This document shows, piece after piece, positions 1 through 7,235 of a DNA stretch of 64,000 nt. The notes beneath the pieces are model-generated. The model did no database searches. It was not told the DNA's origin and worked only from the letters and a program-made list of their open reading frames with translations. A program made the position numbers and the translations under genes. This DNA is from an uncultured Eubacterium sp. Its GTDB lineage: Bacteria > Bacillota > Clostridia > Peptostreptococcales > Anaerovoracaceae. The stretch's first letter is position 1. Each line of letters starts with the position of its first letter. Location: contig CALBGO010000021.1 in NCBI GenBank assembly GCA_937894585.1, positions 1-64,000 on the forward strand, given 5' to 3'.

Positions 1-57
1 TGAGAAGAAAGGAGAGTATTGATGTATTTGGACTAAATACATCATACAAGAAAAAAT
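1..57 (+). promoter_or_regulatory. Leader with mini-ORF and perfect hairpin before the nicotinamidase-like gene
   Basis: A strong Shine-Dalgarno (AAAGGAG) is followed by ATG and a four-codon reading frame (Met-Tyr-Leu-Asp-stop) lying inside a perfect 9-bp inverted repeat, GATGTATTT-N5-AAATACATC at 21-43. The hydrolase ATG follows 14 bases later with no good ribosome site of its own. This could be a terminator-like remnant, or a leader whose translation affects initiation on the next gene. The window edge hides what lies upstream. Confidence 0.4.
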
Positions 58-594
58 ATGAACACAGAAAAGGTACTGCTGGTCATCGATATGCAGAATG
101 ATTTCGTCACCGGAGCTTTAGCCAATGAGGATGCTCAGAAGATTATCGGCGGCATCCGAGCAAAAATAGCGCAGTACAAATCAGAAGATTATCCTGTTTT
201 TTTTACCAGAGATACCCACGGTGAAAACTATCTCGACACACAGGAAGGCAGACTCCTTCCGGTGTCTCATTGTATAAAAGATACGGAAGGCTGGCAGGTT
301 ATCGAAGAACTGGCAGTGGATGCCTGTGAGGAATGTACTCTTGATAAGAAGTCCTTCGGCTGTCTTGAGTTGCCTGCATGGATTTCCGAAAAGACAGGGG
401 GCGCAGTTCCTTCGGAAATCGAGCTTTGCGGTGTGTGTACCGATATCTGTGTCATTTCAAATGCGCTGATTCTGAAGGCGGCTTATCCGGAAACCGTTGT
501 GACGGTGGATGGAAGCTGCTGTGCAGGTGTAACACCTGAAAGCCATGAAACAGCCCTTTCCGCTATGAGAGCCTGTCAGGTTTTGGTAAAATAA
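58..594 (+). CDS. pncA: Isochorismatase-family cysteine hydrolase, probable nicotinamidase
   Basis: The protein is a probable soluble nicotinamidase, which deamidates nicotinamide to nicotinate for NAD salvage. The 178 residues cover the whole family fold. Visible catalytic residues are Asp11 (in VIDMQNDF), a lysine at 97 or 98 and Cys131 (in CTDICV). Metal-site residues Asp52, His54 and His71 lie in TRDTH and VSHC, a combination typical of nicotinamidases rather than generic isochorismatases. The start is placed directly before the first beta strand as in relatives, although the ribosome site is weak. The next gene encodes NAD synthase, so the pair supports a nicotinamide-to-NAD salvage role; the nicotinate phosphoribosyltransferase and adenylyltransferase are not in view. 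Another small amide substrate remains possible. Confidence 0.8.
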   Translation: MNTEKVLLVIDMQNDFVTGALANEDAQKIIGGIRAKIAQYKSEDYPVFFTRDTHGENYLDTQEGRLLPVSHCIKDTEGWQVIEELAVDACEECTLDKKSFGCLELPAWISEKTGGAVPSEIELCGVCTDICVISNALILKAAYPETVVTVDGSCCAGVTPESHETALSAMRACQVLVK

Positions 595-758
595 CAGGTC
601 AGTGAAAAGCAAAATATACAGTTTTCGTGCCGAATGAAAGTGTCGGAGCGGGTGTGATGCACATTGTCGGGCAATGACGGCGCGGAAGACGGAAGATAGA
701 ATAACAATTGATAAAATATGAAAGAAAAAGAATAAGAATAAGAATAAGGTGAGCGGAG

Positions 759-1535
759 ATGTATCAGTTTGATGTAAAGAAAACCACAGAAGATGTGGTA
801 CAGTGGATTCGTGATTTTTTTGAAGTAAACGGGAAGGGCTGCAATGCGGTAATTGCTGTCAGCGGCGGAAAAGACAGTTCTGTGGCGGCAGCTCTCTGCG
901 TGGAAGCACTGGGAAAAGACCGTGTGTACGGCGTGCTTCTTCCCAACGGGGAGCAGGCGGATATCGACGCATCGGAGCTGCTTGTCAGTCATCTGGGAAT
1001 CGAACATACCGTAATCAATATTAAAGCGGGATTTGACGGACTTCTTTCCGAAATTGAAAGAAAGCTTCCTAAAGAAGTTACAAAGCAGACCAGAACAAAC
1101 CTTCCCGCGAGACTTCGTATGGCTGCAACTTATGCTGTCGCCCAGTCTATGAACGGAAGAGTGGTCAATACCTGTAATCTTTCTGAAGACTGGGTCGGAT
1201 ATTCTACCCGTTACGGTGATGCGGCGGGAGATTTCAGTCCGCTGTCCCATCTGACAGTGCAGGAGGTAAAGGCAGTGGGCGCATATCTGGGGCTGCCGGA
1301 GGTTTTAGTGGAAAAGACGCCGATTGACGGACTTTCCGGACTGACTGATGAAGAAAATCTGGGATTCACCTATGCGGTACTGGATCGGTATATCAGAACC
1401 GGAATCTGCGAGGATGAAGAAGTGAAAGCAAAAATTGATGCAAAGAGGCGTATGAATAAGTTTAAGCTGGAGCTGATGCCGTCTTTTCCGTTCGATGCGC
1501 TGGTACTGGCAGAAGACGGAGAAAACGCCGAATAA
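759..1535 (+). CDS. nadE: NAD(+) synthase, ammonia-dependent type
   Basis: This enzyme converts nicotinate adenine dinucleotide to NAD with ATP and ammonia, the last step of NAD synthesis and salvage. The 258-residue length fits the short form without a glutaminase domain. The ATP-pyrophosphatase P-loop SGGKDSS is at residues 35-41. Downstream are family segments with NLPARLR and NTCNLSEDWVGY, the latter in the usual NxxExxxG(Y/F) region. It follows the nicotinamidase-like gene by about 165 bases and probably shares its pathway. Just before it is a short run of three GAATAA repeats and a ribosome site. The call is secure. Confidence 0.93.
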   Translation: MYQFDVKKTTEDVVQWIRDFFEVNGKGCNAVIAVSGGKDSSVAAALCVEALGKDRVYGVLLPNGEQADIDASELLVSHLGIEHTVINIKAGFDGLLSEIERKLPKEVTKQTRTNLPARLRMAATYAVAQSMNGRVVNTCNLSEDWVGYSTRYGDAAGDFSPLSHLTVQEVKAVGAYLGLPEVLVEKTPIDGLSGLTDEENLGFTYAVLDRYIRTGICEDEEVKAKIDAKRRMNKFKLELMPSFPFDALVLAEDGENAE

Positions 1536-1601
1536 TCCGGAGGCTGCAGCCACTCTTTTTTGCCGCCCGGCTGCCGTTTCTGCAGAGTGAAAACAGAGCT
1601 T

Positions 1602-1630
1602 TTGCGGGCAAATCTGAAATCCGGTATAAT
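1602..1630 (+). promoter_or_regulatory. Sigma-A-type promoter for the orphan Mur-C-like gene
   Basis: TTGCGG, a 17-base spacer and a perfect TATAAT at 1625-1630 lie about 75 bases before the next start codon. Confidence 0.6.
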
Positions 1631-1703
1631 TCCATCATATCTACACATTGAATACATATAATGGACAACAAAAATAGGTATGCTTAAGGTGGAGGTATGG
1701 AAT

Positions 1704-2072
1704 ATGGAGAAGATACAGGAGGGACAGCCCTTTACGATTTTTGTGGAATGCGCAGGTACGCCGGCACAGCTGGAAAAGGAGTTTCGCCGTATCAGAAAAA
1801 CGCTTCCGAGAGGAAGCAGACTTTTCGGCGTATTCGGAAGAAATGATTATAAAAAGGAACTTGCGGAGAAACTGAGGCGGATTTCCGAACGATACTGCGA
1901 TCAGCTTTACTTTACACCGTCTTCCGCAAGTGATGAAAGCCGGCGGATTGTTTTTGAAACGGCTTTTCGCAAGGCGGATTTCGGTGATTTTGTGCTGGTG
2001 CTCGGAAACAGAGATGCAGGCGCAGTCAGAGAAGCGGCAAGACAGGTTGCTTATGAGCTGGACTTATATTAA
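1704..2072 (+). CDS. Orphan protein resembling a Mur-ligase C-terminal domain
   Basis: The function is unknown. The 122-residue soluble protein has an alpha/beta pattern like the C-terminal domain of MurE-type ligases: a glycine-rich strand-loop (RLFGVFGRND), a helix, a strand (DQLYFTPSSASDE, at the place where ligases carry a TSDNPR-like motif) and a final GDFVLVLGNRDAG segment echoing the GDxVLIAGKGHE of MurE. No ATP-binding central domain is present, so it cannot be a ligase by itself. I chose the internal ATG because GGTGGAGG lies eight bases before it; an upstream in-frame ATG at 1680 lacks such a site. It has its own promoter and precedes the LysR gene. The similarity is judged by eye. 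Confidence 0.5.
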   Translation: MEKIQEGQPFTIFVECAGTPAQLEKEFRRIRKTLPRGSRLFGVFGRNDYKKELAEKLRRISERYCDQLYFTPSSASDESRRIVFETAFRKADFGDFVLVLGNRDAGAVREAARQVAYELDLY

Positions 2073-2092
2073 ATGAGAACAGGATTGATTTT

Positions 2093-3004
2093 ATGTTTAT
2101 AGATATGAAAGCCCGCTGCTTTATGGAGGCAGCCAAATGTCTTAATTTTACCAGAGCTGCCGAAAAACTGTACATTTCGCAGCCGGCTCTTTCCAAAAAT
2201 ATAGCGTCATTGGAAGCAGAATGCAGTATGAAGCTTTTTTATCGGGACAGCCGCAGAAACAGAGTCAAACTCACTTCGGCAGGTTCTGTTATGCTGTGCG
2301 AGTTTCAAAAGATGGAGGCTATTTTGGACGGCGTCATCGATAAGGCCCGCAGAGCGGAATCGGGGCAGGAGGGTCATCTTACCATCGGTCTTCTGTGCGG
2401 ACAGATTATCAATGATATTACATCGGAAGTCCTGCGGAATATTGACGAAAAGTATCCCAAGATAGAAATTGAAAAGGTGCAGGGCGGTTTTGGAGAACTG
2501 AGCAAATGGCTTGAAGAAGGTTCCATTGATACGGCAATTACTTTGGAAGGGGAGATGACGCAGAACGACGGTATTCTTTATGAAGAAGTGCAGCAGGTCA
2601 GTCTGGGTTTTGCTGTTCAGACTTATCATCCTCTTGCCGCGAAAAGAAGCTTGCGGATTTCGGATTTAAACGGACAGAAGGTTATCGTTTCCGAGGAAAA
2701 GGAAGTCGGCGGGATTATGGAGAAATTCCGCAGACTGTGTGAAGAAGCCGGGATTTCTGTTCAGGAAGTATCGGCTCCGGATTTAATGCACATGCATATG
2801 CTTGCGGAACTTGGAAAGGGCATTCTGATTACCAGAGAAGATTCCATTATTACCAGAAGTCCCAATCTGAAGTTTTTTAAGAGCAGAGAAATGGGCAGTG
2901 TCCGGCTGGTTGCCGCATGGCGAAAAGATAATCTGAATCCTATTATTACACTGTACCACCGTATGTACGAGGATCTTTACAGGCAGCAGAAACCGGGCAA
3001 ATAG
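2093..3004 (+). CDS. LysR-family transcriptional regulator
   Basis: This is a DNA-binding regulator of 303 residues, the standard LysR length. The N-terminal winged helix-turn-helix is clear (FTRAAEKLYISQPALSKNIASLE read across residues 19-41), followed by a linker helix and a two-lobed periplasmic-binding-like effector domain starting near residue 95 (LTIGLLCGQIIND). It is followed by a terminator and then by a divergently functioning metabolic cluster on the same strand (small membrane protein, flavoprotein, EthD-like protein, LVIVD protein). It may control that cluster, although LysR genes more often lie divergent from their targets. The effector is not predictable. Confidence 0.9.
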   Translation: MFIDMKARCFMEAAKCLNFTRAAEKLYISQPALSKNIASLEAECSMKLFYRDSRRNRVKLTSAGSVMLCEFQKMEAILDGVIDKARRAESGQEGHLTIGLLCGQIINDITSEVLRNIDEKYPKIEIEKVQGGFGELSKWLEEGSIDTAITLEGEMTQNDGILYEEVQQVSLGFAVQTYHPLAAKRSLRISDLNGQKVIVSEEKEVGGIMEKFRRLCEEAGISVQEVSAPDLMHMHMLAELGKGILITREDSIITRSPNLKFFKSREMGSVRLVAAWRKDNLNPIITLYHRMYEDLYRQQKPGK

Positions 3005-3127
3005 TGCGTCTGAGAGCCTGATGGAATGTCTGTGGAAGAGATATAACCGCTTCGGAATAGCAAGCGGAATCTTTGGTACGGCAGATGCAGTTGTTTCCAA
3101 AGAACAGAAAAAGAAGAAAAATTTGCG

Positions 3128-3164
3128 AACCCATAACTTGTTGTTATGGGTTTATGATTTTTTT
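3128..3164 (+). terminator. Intrinsic terminator after the LysR gene
   Basis: A perfect 10-bp stem AACCCATAAC / GTTATGGGTT with a five-base loop is followed by a T-rich run. It separates the regulator from the flavoprotein cluster. Confidence 0.8.
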
Positions 3165-3201
3165 GAATTTTACGCCGGGCGAAAAGTTTGGTATTCTGCA
3201 A

Positions 3202-3306
3202 TTGACAGGAAATTCACAAGTTGTGCATAATGAGTTAAAAACATACTAAAATCATCTTAAGAATCTCGCTGTTGCCTTGCGGCCGGGCGGAAGTTTTCCC
3301 GGCTGC
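3202..3306 (+). promoter_or_regulatory. Promoter and leader hairpin of the flavoprotein cluster
   Basis: TTGACA at 3202-3207 and CATAAT at 3226-3231 with an 18-base spacer form a plausible sigma-A promoter. The leader then contains a GC-rich inverted repeat (GCCGGG...CCCGGC, 3279-3306) without a T-run, ending about 45 bases before the first gene. No other feature was seen in this gap. Confidence 0.5.
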
Positions 3307-3350
3307 GAAAGTCCTAATTTAAATTATTACAATTCCCGGAGGAAAGAACA

Positions 3351-3560
3351 ATGACAAAAGAAGCAATCAAGAATTTTGTGATCGGCGCAGTTATCAGTGC
3401 GGTTATCACTGCGTTAATCGTAGGTCTGGTGATCGGAGAAAAAGGCGTGCCTGTTGATGTAAAGGGCAATGTAATCGGCAATCTGATTACAGCAATTATC
3501 TGCGGCGGTATTTCAGGCTTTGCGACAACAATTACTCTGTATAAGAAATTCGGAAAATAA
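3351..3560 (+). CDS. Small two-helix membrane protein, unknown function
   Basis: I do not recognise this 69-residue protein. It starts after a strong GGAGG site. Two hydrophobic helices are visible, about residues 9-28 (IGAVISAVITALIVGLVIG) and 42-62, with a short polar loop between and a basic C-terminus (KKFGK). It lies 60 bases before the flavoprotein gene on the same strand and probably shares its transcript, so it might anchor or accompany those enzymes at the membrane. That role is inference only. Confidence 0.65.
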   Translation: MTKEAIKNFVIGAVISAVITALIVGLVIGEKGVPVDVKGNVIGNLITAIICGGISGFATTITLYKKFGK

Positions 3561-3620
3561 TCTGCAGGTTAAAGTAAGCGGAAACAGATAAACAAACATA
3601 AAGAAAAGAGGAGTAACAAC

Positions 3621-4553
3621 ATGAAAATCTTAGGTATTTCCGGCGGTACAAAAAACGGAAACAACGATGCAATGTGTAAAGAAGCACTGATGGGTGCAAA
3701 AGAAAACGGTGCAGAAATCGAATTTATCAATCTGAACGAATTACATCTCGAACACTGCACAGGCTGCACTGCCTGCGTAATGAGCCTGATGAGCGGTAAA
3801 GGCGGCAAGTGTCCTGTAAAGGATGATTTCGAATGGCTCAGAGATAAGATGATGGATGCAGACGGCATCGTATGGTCCATTCCTATTTTCGAAAAAGGCG
3901 CTTCCGGTCTGTTCCACACGATTATGGACAGAATGGGACCGAGAAACGACAAGGCAATGCTGATTGTAGGCAGCAAGATTGCAGAAGAAACCGGCGGTAC
4001 TGCTCCTGATCAGAGAATGCTGAAGGACAAGGTTGTTTCTTATATCGGCGTAGGCGGTTCCGACTGGTCCACAAGAATCCAGTGCGACTTCTTCAATCAG
4101 GCTCTGACTCCTGCATGGAAGGTAATCGATACAGAAGTATTCTCATGGTCTAAGTGCATTATTATGGAAGACGAAAAGGTACAGAGATCTCATCAGATCG
4201 GCGCTGATCTTGCCAAGGCTGCCGCAGATATGGAAAATGCAAAATGGCAGGGTGATCCGGGCGTATGTCCGCACTGCCACTGCAGAGAATTCTACTTAAG
4301 TGATGACGCTGCACAGGCAACCTGCTGCGCCTGCGGTCTGGTAGGTGAAATTAAGGTAGAAGACGGCAAGCTGTCTTTCCACTTTGATCCGGAAACTGAA
4401 TTCCATGCACACGACCTGCTCTCCGGAAAGTTCATCCATGTTGATGATATCAAGGAAAACGAAGGCAAGCTGATGGAATGGAAAAAGACAGAAGAATTCA
4501 AGCAGAGAAAACAGGCTTACATTGACTTTATTTCTTCCAGCAAGCCACAGTAA
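3621..4553 (+). CDS. Flavodoxin-fold NAD(P)H oxidoreductase with Cys cluster and C-terminal zinc ribbon
   Basis: This is a probable cytosolic FMN-dependent oxidoreductase of the NADPH-dependent FMN reductase / iron-sulfur flavoprotein group. Residues 1-190 form the flavodoxin-like domain, with the phosphate loop SGGTKNGNND near the start. Cys46, Cys49, Cys52 and Cys64 follow the compact pattern seen in iron-sulfur flavoproteins and could bind a 4Fe-4S cluster. Residues about 215-245 add a four-cysteine zinc ribbon (CPHCHC ... CCACG), so the 310 residues exceed the simple reductases. The codon choice favours AAC, TTC and ATC as in dnaK of this window, suggesting high expression. A strong GAGGAG-type site precedes the ATG. 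The electron acceptor is unknown; its neighbours suggest a small organic substrate. Confidence 0.75.
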   Translation: MKILGISGGTKNGNNDAMCKEALMGAKENGAEIEFINLNELHLEHCTGCTACVMSLMSGKGGKCPVKDDFEWLRDKMMDADGIVWSIPIFEKGASGLFHTIMDRMGPRNDKAMLIVGSKIAEETGGTAPDQRMLKDKVVSYIGVGGSDWSTRIQCDFFNQALTPAWKVIDTEVFSWSKCIIMEDEKVQRSHQIGADLAKAAADMENAKWQGDPGVCPHCHCREFYLSDDAAQATCCACGLVGEIKVEDGKLSFHFDPETEFHAHDLLSGKFIHVDDIKENEGKLMEWKKTEEFKQRKQAYIDFISSSKPQ

Positions 4554-4571
4554 CTTTAGAATGAATATTCA

Positions 4572-4596
4572 GGGGCTGCAGTGTCAGCCCCTTGTT
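4572..4596 (+). terminator. Hairpin after the flavoprotein gene
   Basis: A 7-bp GGGGCTG/CAGCCCC stem with a six-base loop is followed by only a weak T-rich tail, so termination may be partial. Confidence 0.45.
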
Positions 4597-4706
4597 CCGT
4601 AATTTTCAGACAATAAAATCGGTGATAAAAGCCGGAAATGAGAATTGTAAATGAATTAATTATAATTCGTCTGAAATTATATATACTGCTCGAAAGGAGA
4701 TTTCAA

Positions 4707-5561
4707 ATGACAAAGAATATGCTGGGCTTTGAGCCTATGAGAAGTTTAATCTATGTTGACTGCGCCAAGGAAGACTACAGAGTCAAGCTGGAAAACTGGC
4801 TGTACAAATATCACATTCCTGACAGCATTTCGCAGTTCGGCCCTTATGTTTCCAAATACGCATTTTACAGCGCACTGCCTGTGCCGGAAGGCGGAGAACG
4901 GTTCGGCGCGGTGAAGATGCAGCTGACTGAGCATTACTGGCTGGCAAATCCGAACAATATTGCGCAGTTTGATCATCACAAAGCGCTGACTGAATATTTT
5001 CCGCCTGATGTGCTGAAATGGCAGGGAAACCTTCCTGATGAAGATTTCCAGTGTGAAAATGTGGAAGGCGATGAAGCAAGAGCTGTCAAGGGAGACGCTT
5101 CCAAGGGAACTGTTCCGTTTATCTTCGCTTTTGTACCTGTTTGGTGGGAAGAAGATTACAAGGGAGCAGGCAGAACCATTGAAGACGGACCAAACTACAG
5201 ATGGCAGGTTGTTGTAAAGTATCCTGATGACGCAAAAGAAACTGTAGACAAGTGGTTCCGCGAAGAATTTCTTGCAGCCTTCGCTGAATGCGAAGAAACG
5301 ACAAGAGTTCTGTCCAGCAAAGTGATTAAAGAAGCAAACGGATGTGAATTTGACCGCGTGGCAGAGCTGTGGTTCGAAAGCCCAAGTGCATGGAAAGCGG
5401 CTGTTGCAAAAGCTTCTGCAAAAGTTCGCAGACCGGCATGGCACGAAACAGAAGACTTCCCTTATCTGACAAAATCCTTCGGTATCAGCAGCATCTTCCT
5501 GTCTGATATCGCAAGATCCGATAATATGACCCAGTATAACGGATATATTACAATGAGATAA
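4707..5561 (+). CDS. EthD-like dimeric alpha/beta-barrel protein, unknown function
   Basis: The 284-residue protein shows two halves with the look of dimeric alpha/beta-barrel (EthD-type) domains. The second half contains VAELWFESPSAWKAAVA, close to the ELWF-D-S-xx-A signature of EthD proteins, and both halves carry strand patterns rich in aromatic residues. EthD-type proteins occur in degradation gene clusters for ethers, aromatic compounds and polyketide-like molecules. The internal ATG is chosen because AAAGGAG lies eight bases upstream. No signal peptide or membrane segment is present. Context between a flavoprotein and a beta-propeller protein supports a catabolic role; the chemistry is unknown. 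Confidence 0.6.
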   Translation: MTKNMLGFEPMRSLIYVDCAKEDYRVKLENWLYKYHIPDSISQFGPYVSKYAFYSALPVPEGGERFGAVKMQLTEHYWLANPNNIAQFDHHKALTEYFPPDVLKWQGNLPDEDFQCENVEGDEARAVKGDASKGTVPFIFAFVPVWWEEDYKGAGRTIEDGPNYRWQVVVKYPDDAKETVDKWFREEFLAAFAECEETTRVLSSKVIKEANGCEFDRVAELWFESPSAWKAAVAKASAKVRRPAWHETEDFPYLTKSFGISSIFLSDIARSDNMTQYNGYITMR

Positions 5562-5633
5562 TGGTATCGTTCTGCAAGAACGAGCCGGGGGGCGAAGTTC
5601 GGGAAGCAGGACACAAGTTATATAAGTATTTTC

Positions 5634-5665
5634 AGAGACCACGGGTGTATCCCGCCGGTCTCTTC
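5634..5665 (+). terminator. Hairpin between the EthD-like and LVIVD genes
   Basis: A long stem AGAGACC-CGGG / CCCG-GGTCTCT with a small bulge is followed by TTCC. It could be a terminator or an attenuating or mRNA-stabilising structure, since the next ribosome site is only about 25 bases away. Confidence 0.5.
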
Positions 5666-5699
5666 CTACTATCATAGTGAAAAGGAGAGGAGTGTTAAG

Positions 5700-7088
5700 A
5701 TGGCAGAAAAATTTTATGCAAAAGGCCCCGGAAACGAAGGCTATATTAAGAATTTGGAAGTGCAGTCTTTCTGTAATCTGGACGGCGAATGCGGTATGTT
5801 TCAGATGGCGCTGTATAAAACGGAAGACGGCAAATATTATTTATACGGCGCATGCTTCGGCGGCACGAAAAACGGCGTGATGATCAGTGATGTCACTGAT
5901 CCGAAAAATCCGAAATTTATCAAGCATTTCCAGCTTGTTGATCCGGAGGAATATCCGACGACAACGACCCCGAAAATTCAGATTGCAGACGACCTGTTAA
6001 TCTGCGCCATGAGTGCAGGTTCCGGCCCGGGCGCACTGGTTGATCAGAGCAAACTCCGCGATATGAAATGCGAAGTGGGCGTGAGAATCTACAGCCTGAA
6101 AAAAGATCCGCTGAATCCTGAATTTTTAAGCTACTGGGACTGCGGTGTACCGCATTCTCTGGGCGTACACAGATTTATGTATGACGGCGGCAGATATGTG
6201 CACCTGACTGCAGAATCCGACCGTTTTGAAGGCAGTATTTACAGAATTCTGGACATTGCTGATCCGAGAAATCCTGTGGAAGTCGGAAACTGGTGGGCGC
6301 CGCATCAGTTTGTGGACGGTTATCCGGGAAGAACAGTGGATCATACTGCCGGTCATAATCCGGAATTTATGGACAAAGGCTGGCTCCACGGTCCTGCCTT
6401 TGTAAGAGACGGCAAGGCTTATCTCGGTTACTGCGGAGACGGCCTGTATGTGCTTGATGTAGAGGATATGAGCCGTCCGAAATGCCTCGGAAATCTGCGT
6501 TTTATGCCGGCATTCAGCAGTGAAATGGCAGGGGCAAGAACCCATACTGCTCTGCCGCTTCCGGGAAGGGACCTGGTTGTAGTAACCAACGAAGGAGAAC
6601 GATTCCAGTTCTTCCCGCCTGAAATGAAGATGAAGCCGCAGGCAATGAACAATCTGCATATGGTTGATGTCAGCGATCCGACCAGACCGACACTGATTGC
6701 GGAATTCCCTTATCCGGAAGTGCCTGAGAATTTCCCGTATCCGAATTTTAATGTGATGCAGAGAGTAAACGCCGGTCCGTTCGGTCCGCACAATCTTCAC
6801 GAACCGATGGCAGGAAAACCTTGGCTGGAGCAGAGAGGGGACAGAGTGTACTGCTGTTACTTCCACGCAGGCCTGCGCGTTTACGATGTCAGCGATCCTT
6901 ATTATATTAAGGAAATCGCATACTTTATTCCGCCGAATCCGGCAAAGAAACCGGAAGAGTCTTACTTCCCGGGATTCCCGGGTCCTCGCAACGCGACGAC
7001 AGAAGACTGTATCGTAGATGACAGAGGAAATATCATTATCGATGCGCTGGATGACGGATTCTATATTCTGAAAATGAAAGAAGACTAA
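5700..7088 (+). CDS. LVIVD-repeat beta-propeller protein
   Basis: The 462-residue protein has at least five D-(V/I)-x-D-P-x-x-P repeats (DVTDPKNPKFI, DIADPRNPVEV, DVEDMSRPKCL, DVSDPTRPTLI, DVSDPYYIKEI), which mark the blades of an LVIVD propeller. Histidine-rich stretches (HQFVDG, HTAGHN, GPHNLHEP) could line a metal or substrate site. There is no signal peptide or membrane helix, unlike many secreted members of this family, so it is likely cytosolic. An AAAGGAGAGG site precedes the start. It closes the flavoprotein-EthD cluster. No enzymatic activity is assured; related proteins include selenium-binding-protein-like and hydrolase-like propellers. Confidence 0.7.
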   Translation: MAEKFYAKGPGNEGYIKNLEVQSFCNLDGECGMFQMALYKTEDGKYYLYGACFGGTKNGVMISDVTDPKNPKFIKHFQLVDPEEYPTTTTPKIQIADDLLICAMSAGSGPGALVDQSKLRDMKCEVGVRIYSLKKDPLNPEFLSYWDCGVPHSLGVHRFMYDGGRYVHLTAESDRFEGSIYRILDIADPRNPVEVGNWWAPHQFVDGYPGRTVDHTAGHNPEFMDKGWLHGPAFVRDGKAYLGYCGDGLYVLDVEDMSRPKCLGNLRFMPAFSSEMAGARTHTALPLPGRDLVVVTNEGERFQFFPPEMKMKPQAMNNLHMVDVSDPTRPTLIAEFPYPEVPENFPYPNFNVMQRVNAGPFGPHNLHEPMAGKPWLEQRGDRVYCCYFHAGLRVYDVSDPYYIKEIAYFIPPNPAKKPEESYFPGFPGPRNATTEDCIVDDRGNIIIDALDDGFYILKMKED

Positions 7089-7121
7089 GAGAAAATAAAT
7101 TAAATTATTATTTCAGAAATA

Positions 7122-7158
7122 ACGCACCTTGGGAATAACCCGGGGTGCGTAGTTTTTT
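7122..7158 (+). terminator. Intrinsic terminator after the LVIVD gene
   Basis: An ACGCACC / GGTGCGT stem with an inner GGG/CCC pair is followed by TTTTTT. It ends the cluster facing the convergent sigma-54 activator gene. Confidence 0.85.
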
Positions 7159-7235
7159 GTATGGGTTAAAGCGGCGTCGGGAAACAGAGCCTCTTCCGAA
7201 AGGAGCCCGAAATCCGGCATCGGGGAACAGAACCT

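Noticed and set aside
576..1250. 224-codon minus-strand frame opposite nadE
   Set aside because: It overlaps a secure NAD synthase gene and shows atypical serine/phenylalanine composition.
3021..3230. 69-codon frame between the LysR gene and the small membrane protein
   Set aside because: It spans the LysR terminator hairpin, has no good ribosome site and low-complexity lysine runs.
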